From an uncultured Desulfobacter sp. (lineage in GTDB: Bacteria > Desulfobacterota > Desulfobacteria > Desulfobacterales > Desulfobacteraceae): a stretch of 64,000 bases of DNA. Position numbers and translations under genes: made by a program. The notes under the pieces are model-generated. The model was not told where the DNA came from and ran no database searches. It worked only from the letters and a program-made list of their open reading frames with translations. Shown piece by piece: positions 1-10,441 of the stretch. The stretch's first letter is position 1; every line of letters begins with the position of its first letter. The stretch lies in NCBI RefSeq assembly GCF_963666145.1, contig NZ_OY762614.1, positions 4,764,501 through 4,828,500 of the forward strand, read 5' to 3'.

Positions 1-1262
1 ATAACAGTGAGCGTATGCCATCGGTGCTGGTGGGTCAGCTCCGGGATTATCTTAGTGCCGGGTGGTGTCTGGATAAAAGCGCAGATGGAACCGAAAAAGC
101 CGATTTGCTGGGGGCGATCACCCATCTCCATCCTTTGCAGCCTTTTGGCCGGGATTATTTTCGTGGAGATGGTCGTGGTCTGTTTACCTATGCCCATGAA
201 TGGCGGACTTCCCTTGATTCCGGAACAGTGGAGAGGCGGGATGCCTTAAATCAAGCCTTGCCTGTGCCTGATTTTGAAGGCCGCCTGAATTTGGCGTCCC
301 TGATTCGTTTTTTTAAAAAACCGGTTCAATATTTCTTCAACCAGCGCCTGTCCATCAGGTTTGATGAACCGTCTATAACCGATCGGGATCAGGAGCCCTT
401 TGCCTTGGATTTCCTGGCGCCTTTTGGATTAGGGACACAATTGCTGGAGGCAGGGCTCCATGCCAACTCCTTTGACGCAGCTTCCGCCGTTACAACAGAG
501 GCCCTGCGCCTGACCCGAACAGGGGCTTTGCCCATGGCGGGGTTCGGCCATTTGGCAGCCGAAGAACTTTCAAAACCGGTCATAGATATGTTGGTCGGAC
601 ATCAGAATCTATTGGGAAAATGGCCATGCCCCTGCGACCCCATGGAAATTTCCCTGAACATTGACGCGGATGAGACACCGGCCGTTTTTTTAGACGACTG
701 GCTGGATAAGGTCCATGAAGTCAATGATTCCGAAAATATGGGAGACTCCGGTGTTTTAACTCGGTTCGCCCGCTGGGAGTTTTATCCAAAGTCGATTATG
801 GGGAGTAACGGCAAGGTGAGTCGAATCCATAGCCTGTCCGGACTCTGGGTGAAACATGTCGCCGGTTGCGCCCAGGGAATTGACCTCGCCAGTCATCTTG
901 TGGCCCCGGACGGCATGGTCTGTTTTTCTCCCATTGAAAAATCCCTGGCCCAAAAAATTCTTAATAGCATGGTCTCCTGTTTGTTCCAGGGACTGAGGCA
1001 GCCGTTGCCTGTTACGGCCAAAACCGGTCTGGCTTACGCCCATGCCTTGGGGGCTAAAGATGAGGAAAAGGCCAAGGCCGATGCTGCAAAGGCATATGAA
1101 GGGGGCGATTTTGGGTCAAGCGGAGAGTTGTCGTATGATGCGTACCTCAGGCGGGCGTATCCCACATTTGAAGATTTATGGCAGGCCCATGACAATTTTT
1201 TTGTTTCCCTGAGTCAAACCTTGTATGCCCCTCTGATCTCAGCCCTGGAAAAGGAGGTGTAA
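1..1262 (+). CDS. recC: RecC exonuclease V gamma subunit, C-terminal part
   Basis: The reading frame is open from the left edge (first full codon at base 3) to TAA at 1260-1262, giving about 420 C-terminal residues of a protein that is normally near 1100. RecC is the scaffold and Chi-recognition subunit of the RecBCD helicase-nuclease, which resects double-strand breaks. The visible part corresponds to the RecC C-terminal region. The assignment rests on the frame and on the recB and recD genes that follow at once: recC stops 2 bases before the recB start, and the recB ribosome site (AAGGAGG) lies inside the last recC codons. The beginning of the gene is outside the window, so intactness cannot be judged. 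Confidence 0.85.
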   Translation, partial: NSERMPSVLVGQLRDYLSAGWCLDKSADGTEKADLLGAITHLHPLQPFGRDYFRGDGRGLFTYAHEWRTSLDSGTVERRDALNQALPVPDFEGRLNLASLIRFFKKPVQYFFNQRLSIRFDEPSITDRDQEPFALDFLAPFGLGTQLLEAGLHANSFDAASAVTTEALRLTRTGALPMAGFGHLAAEELSKPVIDMLVGHQNLLGKWPCPCDPMEISLNIDADETPAVFLDDWLDKVHEVNDSENMGDSGVLTRFARWEFYPKSIMGSNGKVSRIHSLSGLWVKHVAGCAQGIDLASHLVAPDGMVCFSPIEKSLAQKILNSMVSCLFQGLRQPLPVTAKTGLAYAHALGAKDEEKAKADAAKAYEGGDFGSSGELSYDAYLRRAYPTFEDLWQAHDNFFVSLSQTLYAPLISALEKEV

Positions 1263-1264
1263 CC

Positions 1265-4200
1265 ATGGTGAAAAAATTAGACCCCATGACCTTTCCTTTG
1301 AACGGTGCCCGGCTGATTGAAGCCAGTGCCGGAACCGGAAAGACATATACCATTGCTGCGCTTTATCTTCGGCTGATTTTAGGGCATGGGAATGAGAACG
1401 GTTTTTCCCGGCCCTTGACCCCGCCGGAGATTCTGGTCGTTACCTTTACCAACGCTGCCACAGAAGAGCTGCGGGAAAGAATTAGAAGCCGGCTTACCGA
1501 GGCAGCCGGATTTTTTAGAGGACTTGAGACAAAAGATGCCTTCCTCAATGACTTGAGAGATGATTATAATCCTGATGACTGGCCGGTCCTGGCCATGCGC
1601 CTGGAACAGGCGGCCCAGTGGATGGACGAGTCTGCCATCCACACCATTCACGCCTGGTGCCAGCGTATGCTCCGCCAGCATGCCTTTGACAGTCTCTCTT
1701 TGTTTGATCTGGAACTTGCGCCCAATGACCAGGATCTGCTGGAAGAGGCGGCCTGTGATTTCTGGCGGGCGGGGTTTTATCCCCGGAGTGTGGCGACGTT
1801 ATCGGAATTAAAAGCCGTGGCCGGGATCAGCACCCCCCAGGAGCTGCTGAAACAGGTGCTGCCGGTTATTAATGCCGTGGCGTGTGGTGAAGCGTCCTGC
1901 ACGGGAGACCCCTTTGATATTATTTCACAGCGGATGCAATCCATAGAAACCGCACGCATGGTCTGGACACCGGATTTTGACAAAGCCGTGGCCCAGGTGG
2001 CCAAGGCCCAGGCCGATAAGACCCTGAACAACAATAAGTACCGGAAAGCTTCACTGGACAAGTGGGTGATGCAGCTGGATCAGTGGGTAAATCATGACGG
2101 GCCTTTACCTGATGCGCAGACTCTGGAAAAATTTTCATCAGCGGGGTTGGCTGCAGGGGTGTCTAAAAATAAAATGGCCCCCACCCATCCGGCGTATGAT
2201 GCACTGGACCAGTTAAATGATGATCTTGCATCAATGGATGTGAAAACGGCTTTGATTCACCATGCTGCAGCTGAAATTCGTACACGGGTCTCTGCCGCCA
2301 AGAACCGCTTGTCCCGGATGGGGTTCAATGATCTGCTCACCCGGCTGGGCCAGGCGTTGAAACCCCAGGCCTCTGGCGAAAACCGCCTTGCCGGGATCAT
2401 CCGGGAACAGTTCCCGGTGGCCATGATCGATGAGTTCCAGGATACGGATCCTGTTCAGTATAGCTCTTTTGGCGCTATTTATTTGAATCAGGAAAACACA
2501 GGCCTTTTCATGATTGGAGATCCCAAGCAGGCCATCTATGCCTTCAGGGGGGCGGATATCCACACCTACCTCAGGGCAAAAAACGATACCCAGGGGCATC
2601 ATTACACCCTGGAGAAGAATTACCGGTCCACCCAGAGTATGGTGAAGGCGGTCAACCAGGTATTCAACCGGGCAAACCAACTTTCCCAGGGACCCTTTTT
2701 ATTCAAGGGGCAGATTCCCTTTGAACCGGTCGCGGCCCAGGGTCGGCAGGAAACATTCTGGGTGGACGGCCAACAGATGCCGGCCATGACGCTCTGGCAG
2801 ATGGATCAGGATGAACCCGTTAAAAAAACAGGGGCTGACGGATATATCGGCAAAATGGCCCAAACCGGTGCCCAGGAGATCACCCGGCTTTTGAACTTAG
2901 GCGGTCAGACGCCCTGTGGTGCAGGGTTTACTGAACCCGGAGAGGAAATAATTCCTTTGAAGCCTTCGGACATTGCCGTTCTCGTCAGGGATGGCAATGA
3001 AGCTGCGGCCATTCGATCCGCCCTGGCAGCACGCGGGGTGAAATCGGTATATCTGTCAGACCGGGAATCTGTGTTTGACAGCCCCGAGGCACTCTCTTTA
3101 CTCTATATTCTCCAGGCCTGTTCCGAACCGACCAACGATGCCTGGGTGAGAACCGCCCTGGCCACAGAGGTGTTGAATCTCTCTTTTGAAACCCTGGACC
3201 GGTTGAAAGAAGACGAACTGGCCTGGGAGGCTGAGCTGGAACGGTTTAAGCAATTCCAGAACATCTGGCGCCGCCAGGGGGTGCTGCCCATGGTAAGGGC
3301 GCTGCTTTTGGCTTTCAACGTGAGTGCCAGAATGCTGGCCACCCCGTCAGGAGAACGGCAGCTGACCAATGTGCTCCATTTATCAGAAATGATCCAGGCC
3401 GCGGCAGCTGACCTTGACGGCGAACAGGGCGTGATCCGCTGGCTTGCCGGGCAGATCGAAAATCACCAGGGCGGCGATGATCAGATTCTTCGCCTTGAAA
3501 GTGACCAGGATCTGGTCCGGGTGGTCACCATTCACAAGTCAAAGGGCCTGGAATATCCTCTGGTGTTCCTGCCTTTTATCTGCAGTTTCAGGAAAGTAAC
3601 CGCAAGAAACTCTCCCATGGTGAAACGCCATAATGGTGACGGAAGTGTATCAATGGTGGTCAATCCGAGTGATGAAGATTTGTCAACGGCGGACCAGGAA
3701 CGGCTGGCCGAGGATTTGCGAATCCTTTATGTGGCCTTAACCAGGGCTTGCCATGCGTGCTGGCTGGGGATGGGCGTCATGGGGACGGTCACCAAAAAAG
3801 ATGGGGAAAAAACTGACCTTCACCAGTCGGGCATCGGCTACCTGCTAAAAGGTGGGGAGATGATACCCACGGCGAACCTGCCTCCCATCCTTACGGATCT
3901 AAAGGGGGATTGTGAGGCCATTACCATTAAGCCATTGCCTGACGCAACCTTGGAGATTTTCACTCCAGCGTCTGAAACGCCGAACCTGTCACCTGCCAGA
4001 GTGTTCACCGGAACAGTTCCCAAGAACTGGCGGATCACCAGTTATTCAGGGATTCTTTCCGGGGCGGCCATGCCCGATGTTGGGACGGCCCTTAACCTCT
4101 CCTTTGAAGATCCGGTAGTGGAGTCTCCGGATACCCCGGCCCAGGATCAGCTCCAGGAGACGGCAGGAGAAGAGAGTCTGGCCCTGGATGTTATTCCCAA

Positions 4201-4969
4201 CGCCCAATCCATCCACACCTTTGCCCGGGGGCCTGAGCCGGGAACCTTTCTTCATGACATGCTGGAATGGGCGGCGCATACGGGGTTTGACCAGGTCGCA
4301 AAGAACCCTGCCGTCACCCGGGAAAAAATTGAAAATTTGTGTATTCGCCGGGGCTGGGAGGCCTGGACGGATGTCCTTTCGCAGTGGCTTCTGGAATTGG
4401 TTCAAACCCCCTTGCCTCTGAACGGCGGTTTTATGCCGTTGTCCGATCTTGGCAGGGATTTGTGCAAGGCGGAAATGGAGTTTATTTTTGCGGCCCACCA
4501 GGTGGATATCCTGGATCTGGACCGGCTGGTGACCGGTTCCGTACTGCCGGGCATTGTCCGGCCGGTGTTACGGCGGGACCGAATCAACGGCATGCTCAAG
4601 GGCTTCATTGATCTTGTGTTCAGTTTTAACGGTCAGTATTTTGTTCTGGATTACAAATCCAATTATCTGGGCAATGATCAGAGTGCCTACGGGCAAGACG
4701 CCATGGCCCAGGCCATGGTGGGGCATCGGTATGATCTTCAATACCTGCTGTATATCCTGGCACTCCATCGGCTTCTCAAAGCCCGTCTTGAAGGATATGA
4801 CTATGAACGGGATGTGGGCGGCGTGGTCTATCTCTTCTTAAGGGGGGTCGATACATCCGGCCAGGGCGTTTATGTGGACAAACCCCCGGCGACCCTGATC
4901 AATGCGCTGGATAATCTGTTTAAGGCTGACAATGTGTTGGAAGAAGGAGAGTCTCATGGTGCCCTCTGA
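1265..4969 (+). CDS. recB: RecB helicase-nuclease (exonuclease V beta subunit)
   Basis: This 1234-residue protein is close to the usual RecB length of about 1180. Residues 20-27 hold the UvrD-type Walker A motif (ASAGTGKT, K26). DEFQDTDP is helicase motif II, and VTIHKSKGLEYPLVFLP and LYVALTRA are motifs V and VI. The C-terminal nuclease domain carries GFIDLVF and DYKSN (D1129, K1131), the metal-binding core of the RecB nuclease. RecB is the 3'-5' motor and the only nuclease of RecBCD. The ATG is preceded by AAGGAGG within recC. The end overlaps recD by 14 bases, so the three genes are probably translationally coupled. All key motifs are present. Confidence 0.96.
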   Translation: MVKKLDPMTFPLNGARLIEASAGTGKTYTIAALYLRLILGHGNENGFSRPLTPPEILVVTFTNAATEELRERIRSRLTEAAGFFRGLETKDAFLNDLRDDYNPDDWPVLAMRLEQAAQWMDESAIHTIHAWCQRMLRQHAFDSLSLFDLELAPNDQDLLEEAACDFWRAGFYPRSVATLSELKAVAGISTPQELLKQVLPVINAVACGEASCTGDPFDIISQRMQSIETARMVWTPDFDKAVAQVAKAQADKTLNNNKYRKASLDKWVMQLDQWVNHDGPLPDAQTLEKFSSAGLAAGVSKNKMAPTHPAYDALDQLNDDLASMDVKTALIHHAAAEIRTRVSAAKNRLSRMGFNDLLTRLGQALKPQASGENRLAGIIREQFPVAMIDEFQDTDPVQYSSFGAIYLNQENTGLFMIGDPKQAIYAFRGADIHTYLRAKNDTQGHHYTLEKNYRSTQSMVKAVNQVFNRANQLSQGPFLFKGQIPFEPVAAQGRQETFWVDGQQMPAMTLWQMDQDEPVKKTGADGYIGKMAQTGAQEITRLLNLGGQTPCGAGFTEPGEEIIPLKPSDIAVLVRDGNEAAAIRSALAARGVKSVYLSDRESVFDSPEALSLLYILQACSEPTNDAWVRTALATEVLNLSFETLDRLKEDELAWEAELERFKQFQNIWRRQGVLPMVRALLLAFNVSARMLATPSGERQLTNVLHLSEMIQAAAADLDGEQGVIRWLAGQIENHQGGDDQILRLESDQDLVRVVTIHKSKGLEYPLVFLPFICSFRKVTARNSPMVKRHNGDGSVSMVVNPSDEDLSTADQERLAEDLRILYVALTRACHACWLGMGVMGTVTKKDGEKTDLHQSGIGYLLKGGEMIPTANLPPILTDLKGDCEAITIKPLPDATLEIFTPASETPNLSPARVFTGTVPKNWRITSYSGILSGAAMPDVGTALNLSFEDPVVESPDTPAQDQLQETAGEESLALDVIPNAQSIHTFARGPEPGTFLHDMLEWAAHTGFDQVAKNPAVTREKIENLCIRRGWEAWTDVLSQWLLELVQTPLPLNGGFMPLSDLGRDLCKAEMEFIFAAHQVDILDLDRLVTGSVLPGIVRPVLRRDRINGMLKGFIDLVFSFNGQYFVLDYKSNYLGNDQSAYGQDAMAQAMVGHRYDLQYLLYILALHRLLKARLEGYDYERDVGGVVYLFLRGVDTSGQGVYVDKPPATLINALDNLFKADNVLEEGESHGAL

Positions 4970-6986
4970 TGATTTTTTTGAGTTGATTCACACCTGGACC
5001 GAGCGGGGGTGGCTTCGGCTGCTTGATCAGGCCTTTGTGGTGTTTTTAAGCCGTCAGGATTCATCTGCATCTCCCCTGGTACTTCTTGGCGCAGCCCTGG
5101 CAAGCCACCAGCTTGGACGGGGGCATATTTGTCTGGATATCGCCGGCGCCCTGAATGATCCCGACGGCACACTTTCCCTGCCCCCCGAAGGCGAGACCGG
5201 GGAGGATATGCCTGCCAAACCTTCGCAGATTCTTGAAAAGATCACCAAAGACCATTGGGTGAATCAGCTGTCCAATTCAGCACTTGTGGGTTCAGATAGT
5301 GACAATACCCCGCTGGTCCTGGAACAGGGGCGCTTGTATCTGAGACGATATTGGGTCTATACCCGGCAGGTGGCCCAGGAGATTCTTGGCCGGGTGGAAC
5401 AAAAAAATCCGGTTCCCGACGATTTAGAAAGACGGCTGGATGAGATCTTTTTAAATTTGCGAGACCCAAAAGAGATTGAAAAACAAAGTATCCATTGGCA
5501 GAGCGTGGCCGCTGCCGTGGCCGCTGCTTCCAATTTCAGCGTGATCTCCGGAGGACCCGGGACCGGTAAAACAACAACTGTGGTGCAGGTGTTGGGGCTG
5601 CTTCAGGGCGTCGCTATGGAACAGGGCAAAATACTGCGCATACGTCTTGCCGCCCCCACAGGGAAAGCAGCTGCCCGGCTTACGGAGTCTATATCCAAAG
5701 CCATGGGCTTTTTGCCAGAAGATATTCAAACGCATATGCCCACCGAGGTGACGACCCTTCACCGGCTGTTAGGGACGCGTCATGATTCCCGGCAGTTCAT
5801 CCATAACCGGACCAATCGCCTGCATGTGGATCTTTTGGTGGTGGACGAAGCCTCCATGATCGATCTTGAAATGATGGATGCCCTGCTGGGGGCCTTGCCG
5901 TCCAAGGCGCGATTAATCCTGCTTGGGGATAAGGATCAACTGGCGTCCGTGGAGGCCGGGTCCGTACTGGGTGACATTTGTGCCAATGCCTCCCGCCCGT
6001 GTTATCTGCTTGATACCATTGATTTCATTAAAAATGCGACAGGATATGATTTGTCTGACTATTCAGGCCCGGGCAACGGGCTTGACCAGCAGATCGTGGT
6101 GTTGAGAAAAAGTCATCGATTTCATGAAGACAGCGGCATCGGCAATCTGGCCCAGGCTGTAAACTCAGGTGAAAAAGAGGCGGTTGCCAAGGCCTGGGAA
6201 AAGGAATATCCGGACATACATCAGCTGTCCTTATGCTCTTGTGAAGATGCTCAATTCCGCGGCCTGATACTGGACGGAAATCCCAAATCTTTTCCAAATG
6301 CTGCCTCACAACCGGTTGGATTCCGGACATATCTTGAGATCCTTGCCAACGGGATGCGGGGCTTTTTATCTGAAACCCATTGGCTCAAGGCCGTTCTGGA
6401 AAAATTTGACGGATTTCAACTGTTGAGCCCCGTTCGCAAAGGCGAGTGGGGTGTGGAAGGACTGAACCGTATTTGTGCCCGAATCCTTTATAATGCCGGA
6501 CTAATTTGTGCCACCCAGGGGTGGTATCCGGGCCGGCCTGTGATGGTTACCAGGAACGATTATCGTCTGGGGCTCATGAACGGTGATATCGGCATTGCCG
6601 TTGAAGTCGGTAGTAACAGTCACAAGGATCAAGGCGACGGGCGTTCTCCTGGAAAGATGCTGCGGGTGGTCTTCCCCATGGCTGACGGCTTTATCAAACA
6701 GGTACTTCCGTCAAGGCTTGAATCGGTGGAAACGGTCTATGCCATGACCGTCCATAAATCCCAGGGCTCTGAATTCGAACATACGGCCCTGATTCTGCCG
6801 GATACCATGAGTCCGGTACTGACCCGGGAGCTTATCTACACCGGCATCACCCGGGCACGTTCTTTTTTTACTCTGGCAGGGCCTTCACCTGGAATTCTGG
6901 CGTCTGCCGCTAAACAACGCACTCTCAGGGCTTCCGGCCTTGGCAATTTACTGAAAAGCATGGAACCCAAAGGCCCATCAAAATGA
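4956..6986 (+). CDS. recD: RecD helicase (exonuclease V alpha subunit)
   Basis: This 676-residue SF1B 5'-3' helicase has Walker A GGPGTGKTT (K205), Walker B LLVVDEASM, and the C-terminal motif TVHKSQGSEF followed by YTGITRAR. I chose the ATG at 4956 because AAGGAGAG lies just upstream and the start overlaps the recB stop. A longer frame from 4902 would lie inside recB. RecD is the fast motor of RecBCD. At 676 residues it is somewhat longer than the E. coli protein (608). About 195 bases without a convincing gene follow before the convergent kinase gene. Confidence 0.95.
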   Translation: MVPSDDFFELIHTWTERGWLRLLDQAFVVFLSRQDSSASPLVLLGAALASHQLGRGHICLDIAGALNDPDGTLSLPPEGETGEDMPAKPSQILEKITKDHWVNQLSNSALVGSDSDNTPLVLEQGRLYLRRYWVYTRQVAQEILGRVEQKNPVPDDLERRLDEIFLNLRDPKEIEKQSIHWQSVAAAVAAASNFSVISGGPGTGKTTTVVQVLGLLQGVAMEQGKILRIRLAAPTGKAAARLTESISKAMGFLPEDIQTHMPTEVTTLHRLLGTRHDSRQFIHNRTNRLHVDLLVVDEASMIDLEMMDALLGALPSKARLILLGDKDQLASVEAGSVLGDICANASRPCYLLDTIDFIKNATGYDLSDYSGPGNGLDQQIVVLRKSHRFHEDSGIGNLAQAVNSGEKEAVAKAWEKEYPDIHQLSLCSCEDAQFRGLILDGNPKSFPNAASQPVGFRTYLEILANGMRGFLSETHWLKAVLEKFDGFQLLSPVRKGEWGVEGLNRICARILYNAGLICATQGWYPGRPVMVTRNDYRLGLMNGDIGIAVEVGSNSHKDQGDGRSPGKMLRVVFPMADGFIKQVLPSRLESVETVYAMTVHKSQGSEFEHTALILPDTMSPVLTRELIYTGITRARSFFTLAGPSPGILASAAKQRTLRASGLGNLLKSMEPKGPSK

Positions 6987-7181
6987 ACCTCTTGGATATT
7001 TTTTCATAGATGTGTTGATATGATTGGGGCCGAAACCTCAATGGCCTTTGTCGGCAATACCAGGCATACTTTGCCCTATATGCTCAGACATACGGATTTT
7101 ATTGATGAACAGCCGTACCTGAACTTTAGATTTTGTTTTTCTGGATCGGATTCATTTTTATCTACCGGGATGGGGGGCGCT

Positions 7182-9479
7182 TTACTTCTGCTTTGTTTTA
7201 TCCAGTTGTTTTCGGATTTCATCAATCAGTTTATGTATGGCAACCGGTTTCATGAGAAATCCGTCTGCCCCCTTATCTGCGTAATTACCGTTAGAAATAC
7301 TTTCACTGAATCCGGTGCATATAATCGCCGGAATATTATGCCTAATACCCTTGATCTGCCGGATTAATTTATCTCCCGTCATGTCCGGCATGGTCATGTC
7401 CGTGAGCAGCAAATCAAAGGATGCTGGATTTTTTTCAAATGTACTCAACGCTTCAATACTGCTGGTAAACGCCGAAACATGATAACCGTATTTTTCGAGC
7501 ACGACCTTTCCCATCTGAGCAATACTGCCCTCGTCATCCACAAGCAGTATGCGTTCTGTTCCTTTTACAATGTTGATGTTTTCTCCTGCTTCCTGTTTTT
7601 TTTCGTTGCTGGTGACCGGTATGTAAACATGAAAGGTTGTGCCTTTATCCGGCTCTGAATACACTTTAATATCCCCATTGAGATTTTTTATGATGCCGTA
7701 TGAAATAGAAAGGCCTAATCCAGTCCCTTTTCCTTCTTTTTTTGTCGTAAAATAGGGGTCAAATATCTGTTCCAACGTGTTTTTGTCCATACCGCACCCT
7801 GTATCGGATACCGTCAGGCGAATGTAATCTCCGGAGGGCAAACCGGCAATGCCATACTGCCCGTCCTCGGTGACCGAGATTTCCTCTAAAACAACATCAA
7901 TGGCCCCCCCCTCTTTTTCCTGCACAGCATGAAACGCGTTGGTGCAAAGGTTCATAATTACCTGGTGAAGGTTTGTGGGATCGGCATATACCGGCTTGCA
8001 CTCGGCCATGATATTTTTTCGAATCACAATATTCTTCGGAATTGTTGATCTTAATAACTTCAGAGCTTCTTTAAGGATGCTTTGAAGCGGTACTATTTGA
8101 TTTTTTGTCGCCCCTTGACGACTGAAGGTCAGAATTTGTTCGATAAGCGCTTTGGCTCTGGATGCCGCCTGGAAAATTTCTTGGGCCATTTCATGTTTAG
8201 GATCATTGGGGTGGAAATCATCCAACAATATTTCAGCGTAGCCCTGGATGGGAAATAAGATGTTGTTAAAATCGTGGGCAATACCGCCGGCAAGCGTACC
8301 GATGGCTTCCATCTTTTGATAGTGCCGGATTCGATCTTCAAGCAGCTCTTTTTCTTTTTGAGTTTTTTTCTGTTTTTCAGCCTGGATCTCCAGTGCTCTG
8401 GCCATTTCGTTAAATCCGTCAGCGATAATTTTACTGTGCTTAACATTTGATAATCCATTGAGCCGATATGAAAAATCCCCTGTTTTAATTCGCTCAAAGG
8501 CCGTTTTGATCTTCTGATCAATGACATATTCCATTGATTGACGTGGAAAAATACAAAATAAAAGCCAGCGAATCCCAGGGATTGCATGGTAATATCCTAC
8601 TAATTCATGTGCCGTTTCCGGATTAAGCACAAAGTGTCCGGTTTTGTTTTTCAGCAATTTGGGTAGCGATAATGCTTGGAACCCGGCATTGAGCTCATGA
8701 AAATGGGTCTTGAAAATACTTCCTTTTTTCGAGTCAATCCGGGTTTCAATCTGTGGGTGCGCCACCAGGTGACCGGCCTGGTCCACTATAAAATTGACCT
8801 GGCCTTCAAGAAGCGTGTCAAATATATATGCCGGATAAAGGCTTACCATGGGCAGATCAATACTCCATAAACCGATAAATCGGTTTTGGACGTTTACGGG
8901 AATGGAAACGGACAGAATCAATCCCTCTCCGGCATAATCAATGGTCGGTTGTGTCCACTGAATATCTCCTTTTGGATTGTTTTGGGGGCAGACCGATTGG
9001 AAAGTATGATAGGCTCGCCAGTCGAAATCAGGGTGGATGGCTGTTATTTGATCAATATATGGAAATTGTAAAGCGGTGTTGGTTATATCCTGATAATAAA
9101 TCCATGCGGTCTTGGGTAAACTGTTCCATATCTCTTTGAGCAACGGGCCTATATTTCTCAGCGCATACATGCGAAAACAGGCCTCTTTATTGCGGACCAA
9201 ATCAGGATGCCATGAATAGGAGATAATATCCCCTGGCGTACGATTTTCCCGAAAGGCCCTTAATTGGGGCAGACTCAGCCAGAAACCGTCCTTATCAATA
9301 CCAAAGCCTTGTTCATCAAACCACGCTTTTATATCATCTTCATCTGCCCGGGTTTCTGTAAAAAGTATCAGAGCGAGCCTTTTTAGTTCATGCAGACGTT
9401 CATGATATCGCTGGATATTTGCACCCAACGTTTCGCCGATTTTTTGAAGTTGCATTTGAATGGAATCATCGTTTGTCAT
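7182..9479 (-). CDS. Hybrid histidine kinase with Cache-like sensor, apparently soluble
   Basis: The protein has 765 residues. Residues about 80-330 look like a Cache/PDC sensor (FWLSLPQLR early, ending in PGIRWLLFCIFPRQSM). A HAMP-like segment follows at about 345-395, then HisKA with the phosphoacceptor H402 (GGIAHDFNN), HATPase_c (DTGCGMD, GTGLGLSI) and a C-terminal receiver (LLVDDEGS, LLTDMTMPDMTG). I see no hydrophobic stretch long enough to span the membrane at either side of the sensor, which is unusual for Cache-HAMP kinases. The start at 9479 is preceded by GGAGG; an upstream ATG lacks a site. It is the last gene of the chemosensory operon, 158 bases after cheR, and may add a sensory input to that pathway. 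Confidence 0.88.
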   Translation of the reverse strand: MTNDDSIQMQLQKIGETLGANIQRYHERLHELKRLALILFTETRADEDDIKAWFDEQGFGIDKDGFWLSLPQLRAFRENRTPGDIISYSWHPDLVRNKEACFRMYALRNIGPLLKEIWNSLPKTAWIYYQDITNTALQFPYIDQITAIHPDFDWRAYHTFQSVCPQNNPKGDIQWTQPTIDYAGEGLILSVSIPVNVQNRFIGLWSIDLPMVSLYPAYIFDTLLEGQVNFIVDQAGHLVAHPQIETRIDSKKGSIFKTHFHELNAGFQALSLPKLLKNKTGHFVLNPETAHELVGYYHAIPGIRWLLFCIFPRQSMEYVIDQKIKTAFERIKTGDFSYRLNGLSNVKHSKIIADGFNEMARALEIQAEKQKKTQKEKELLEDRIRHYQKMEAIGTLAGGIAHDFNNILFPIQGYAEILLDDFHPNDPKHEMAQEIFQAASRAKALIEQILTFSRQGATKNQIVPLQSILKEALKLLRSTIPKNIVIRKNIMAECKPVYADPTNLHQVIMNLCTNAFHAVQEKEGGAIDVVLEEISVTEDGQYGIAGLPSGDYIRLTVSDTGCGMDKNTLEQIFDPYFTTKKEGKGTGLGLSISYGIIKNLNGDIKVYSEPDKGTTFHVYIPVTSNEKKQEAGENINIVKGTERILLVDDEGSIAQMGKVVLEKYGYHVSAFTSSIEALSTFEKNPASFDLLLTDMTMPDMTGDKLIRQIKGIRHNIPAIICTGFSESISNGNYADKGADGFLMKPVAIHKLIDEIRKQLDKTKQK

Positions 9480-9637
9480 ATTGCCTCCAAACACGCTTCC
9501 GTTATTCAAAAGAAAACCTTTCCTTGGGGGAGCTTGCCTTCAAATTTAAATGGGTGATTCGGTAAAAAGAAAACCAGCAAAGATTCTGATGAAGAACAGT
9601 ATGGTGAATAGTATCAAATCAGCCGGGGTGCATAAAG

Positions 9638-10435
9638 CTATTTTATATAAAGACTGGGAATTCCTGGCACAGATTTAAAAGCATGTTTCATGTTCATCAG
9701 GCTTTCAGCATTGCCGATGGCAAAAAAACCGCCGGGGTTAAGGGCCTTGTATAATTTATCCACGACGGCTTCACTGGTTTGATTGTTAAAATAGATCATG
9801 ACGTTGCGGCATAGAACCGCATCAAAGTCCGAACGGGGGATGCGGTCTGCAATCAAATTGAATTTTTTGAAGGTGATATGCTGCTGTATTTCCTTTTTGA
9901 CTTTTAAATAGCCTTTGTATTTTCCGGTTCCTTTCTGGAAATAACGATGCAGGATTGCCAAAGGTACCTGCTTGACCTTGTCATTTTTATATATCCCCTT
10001 TTGGGCGACCTCCAACACGGAATGGGATATATCTGTGGCCAGGATGGAAAACGTGACGCCCAAATCCTTTAATTGAACGGCCGTCGTGTAAGGTTCATCA
10101 CCAGTGGAACAGGCGGCACACCAGACCTTGAAGTGTTTTACCTCCCGTTTGGGGTGGCTGCCAAACTGTTTCACAATGTATTCAATACTTTTATTTTCCC
10201 GGTAAAAAAAAGAGTGATTGGTTGTGATCGTATCGATAAATTCGATAACTTCCCGCTCATTTGACCTCAAATGGGATAAGTAGTCCTGGACATTCATCTG
10301 GGTCATACGCATACGTTTGGCGACCTTGGATTTTAATAATTCAAGCTTTCCTTCATGAAGATTAATGCCGCACGTCTTAAATACAAGCGATTTTAATTCG
10401 GTCAGTTCACTCTGTTTAAACAGTATAGAATTCAT
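9638..10435 (-). CDS. cheR: Chemotaxis protein methyltransferase CheR
   Basis: This 265-residue CheR uses S-adenosylmethionine to methylate glutamates on chemoreceptors for adaptation. The N-terminal helical domain (TTNHSFFYRE) is followed by a Rossmann methyltransferase fold with the SAM motif WCAACSTGDEPYT, close to the classical WSAGCSTGEEPY. CRNVMIYFN and FFAIGNAESL match the later CheR motifs. It starts 6 bases after the stop of the preceding receiver gene. Cytoplasmic partner of the MCP and CheB encoded in the same operon. Confidence 0.95.
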   Translation of the reverse strand: MNSILFKQSELTELKSLVFKTCGINLHEGKLELLKSKVAKRMRMTQMNVQDYLSHLRSNEREVIEFIDTITTNHSFFYRENKSIEYIVKQFGSHPKREVKHFKVWCAACSTGDEPYTTAVQLKDLGVTFSILATDISHSVLEVAQKGIYKNDKVKQVPLAILHRYFQKGTGKYKGYLKVKKEIQQHITFKKFNLIADRIPRSDFDAVLCRNVMIYFNNQTSEAVVDKLYKALNPGGFFAIGNAESLMNMKHAFKSVPGIPSLYIK

Positions 10436-10441
10436 ATGATT

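Noticed and set aside
7020..7367. A + strand frame after recD
   Set aside because: It overlaps the end of the hybrid kinase gene in antisense and has no coding features or ribosome site.
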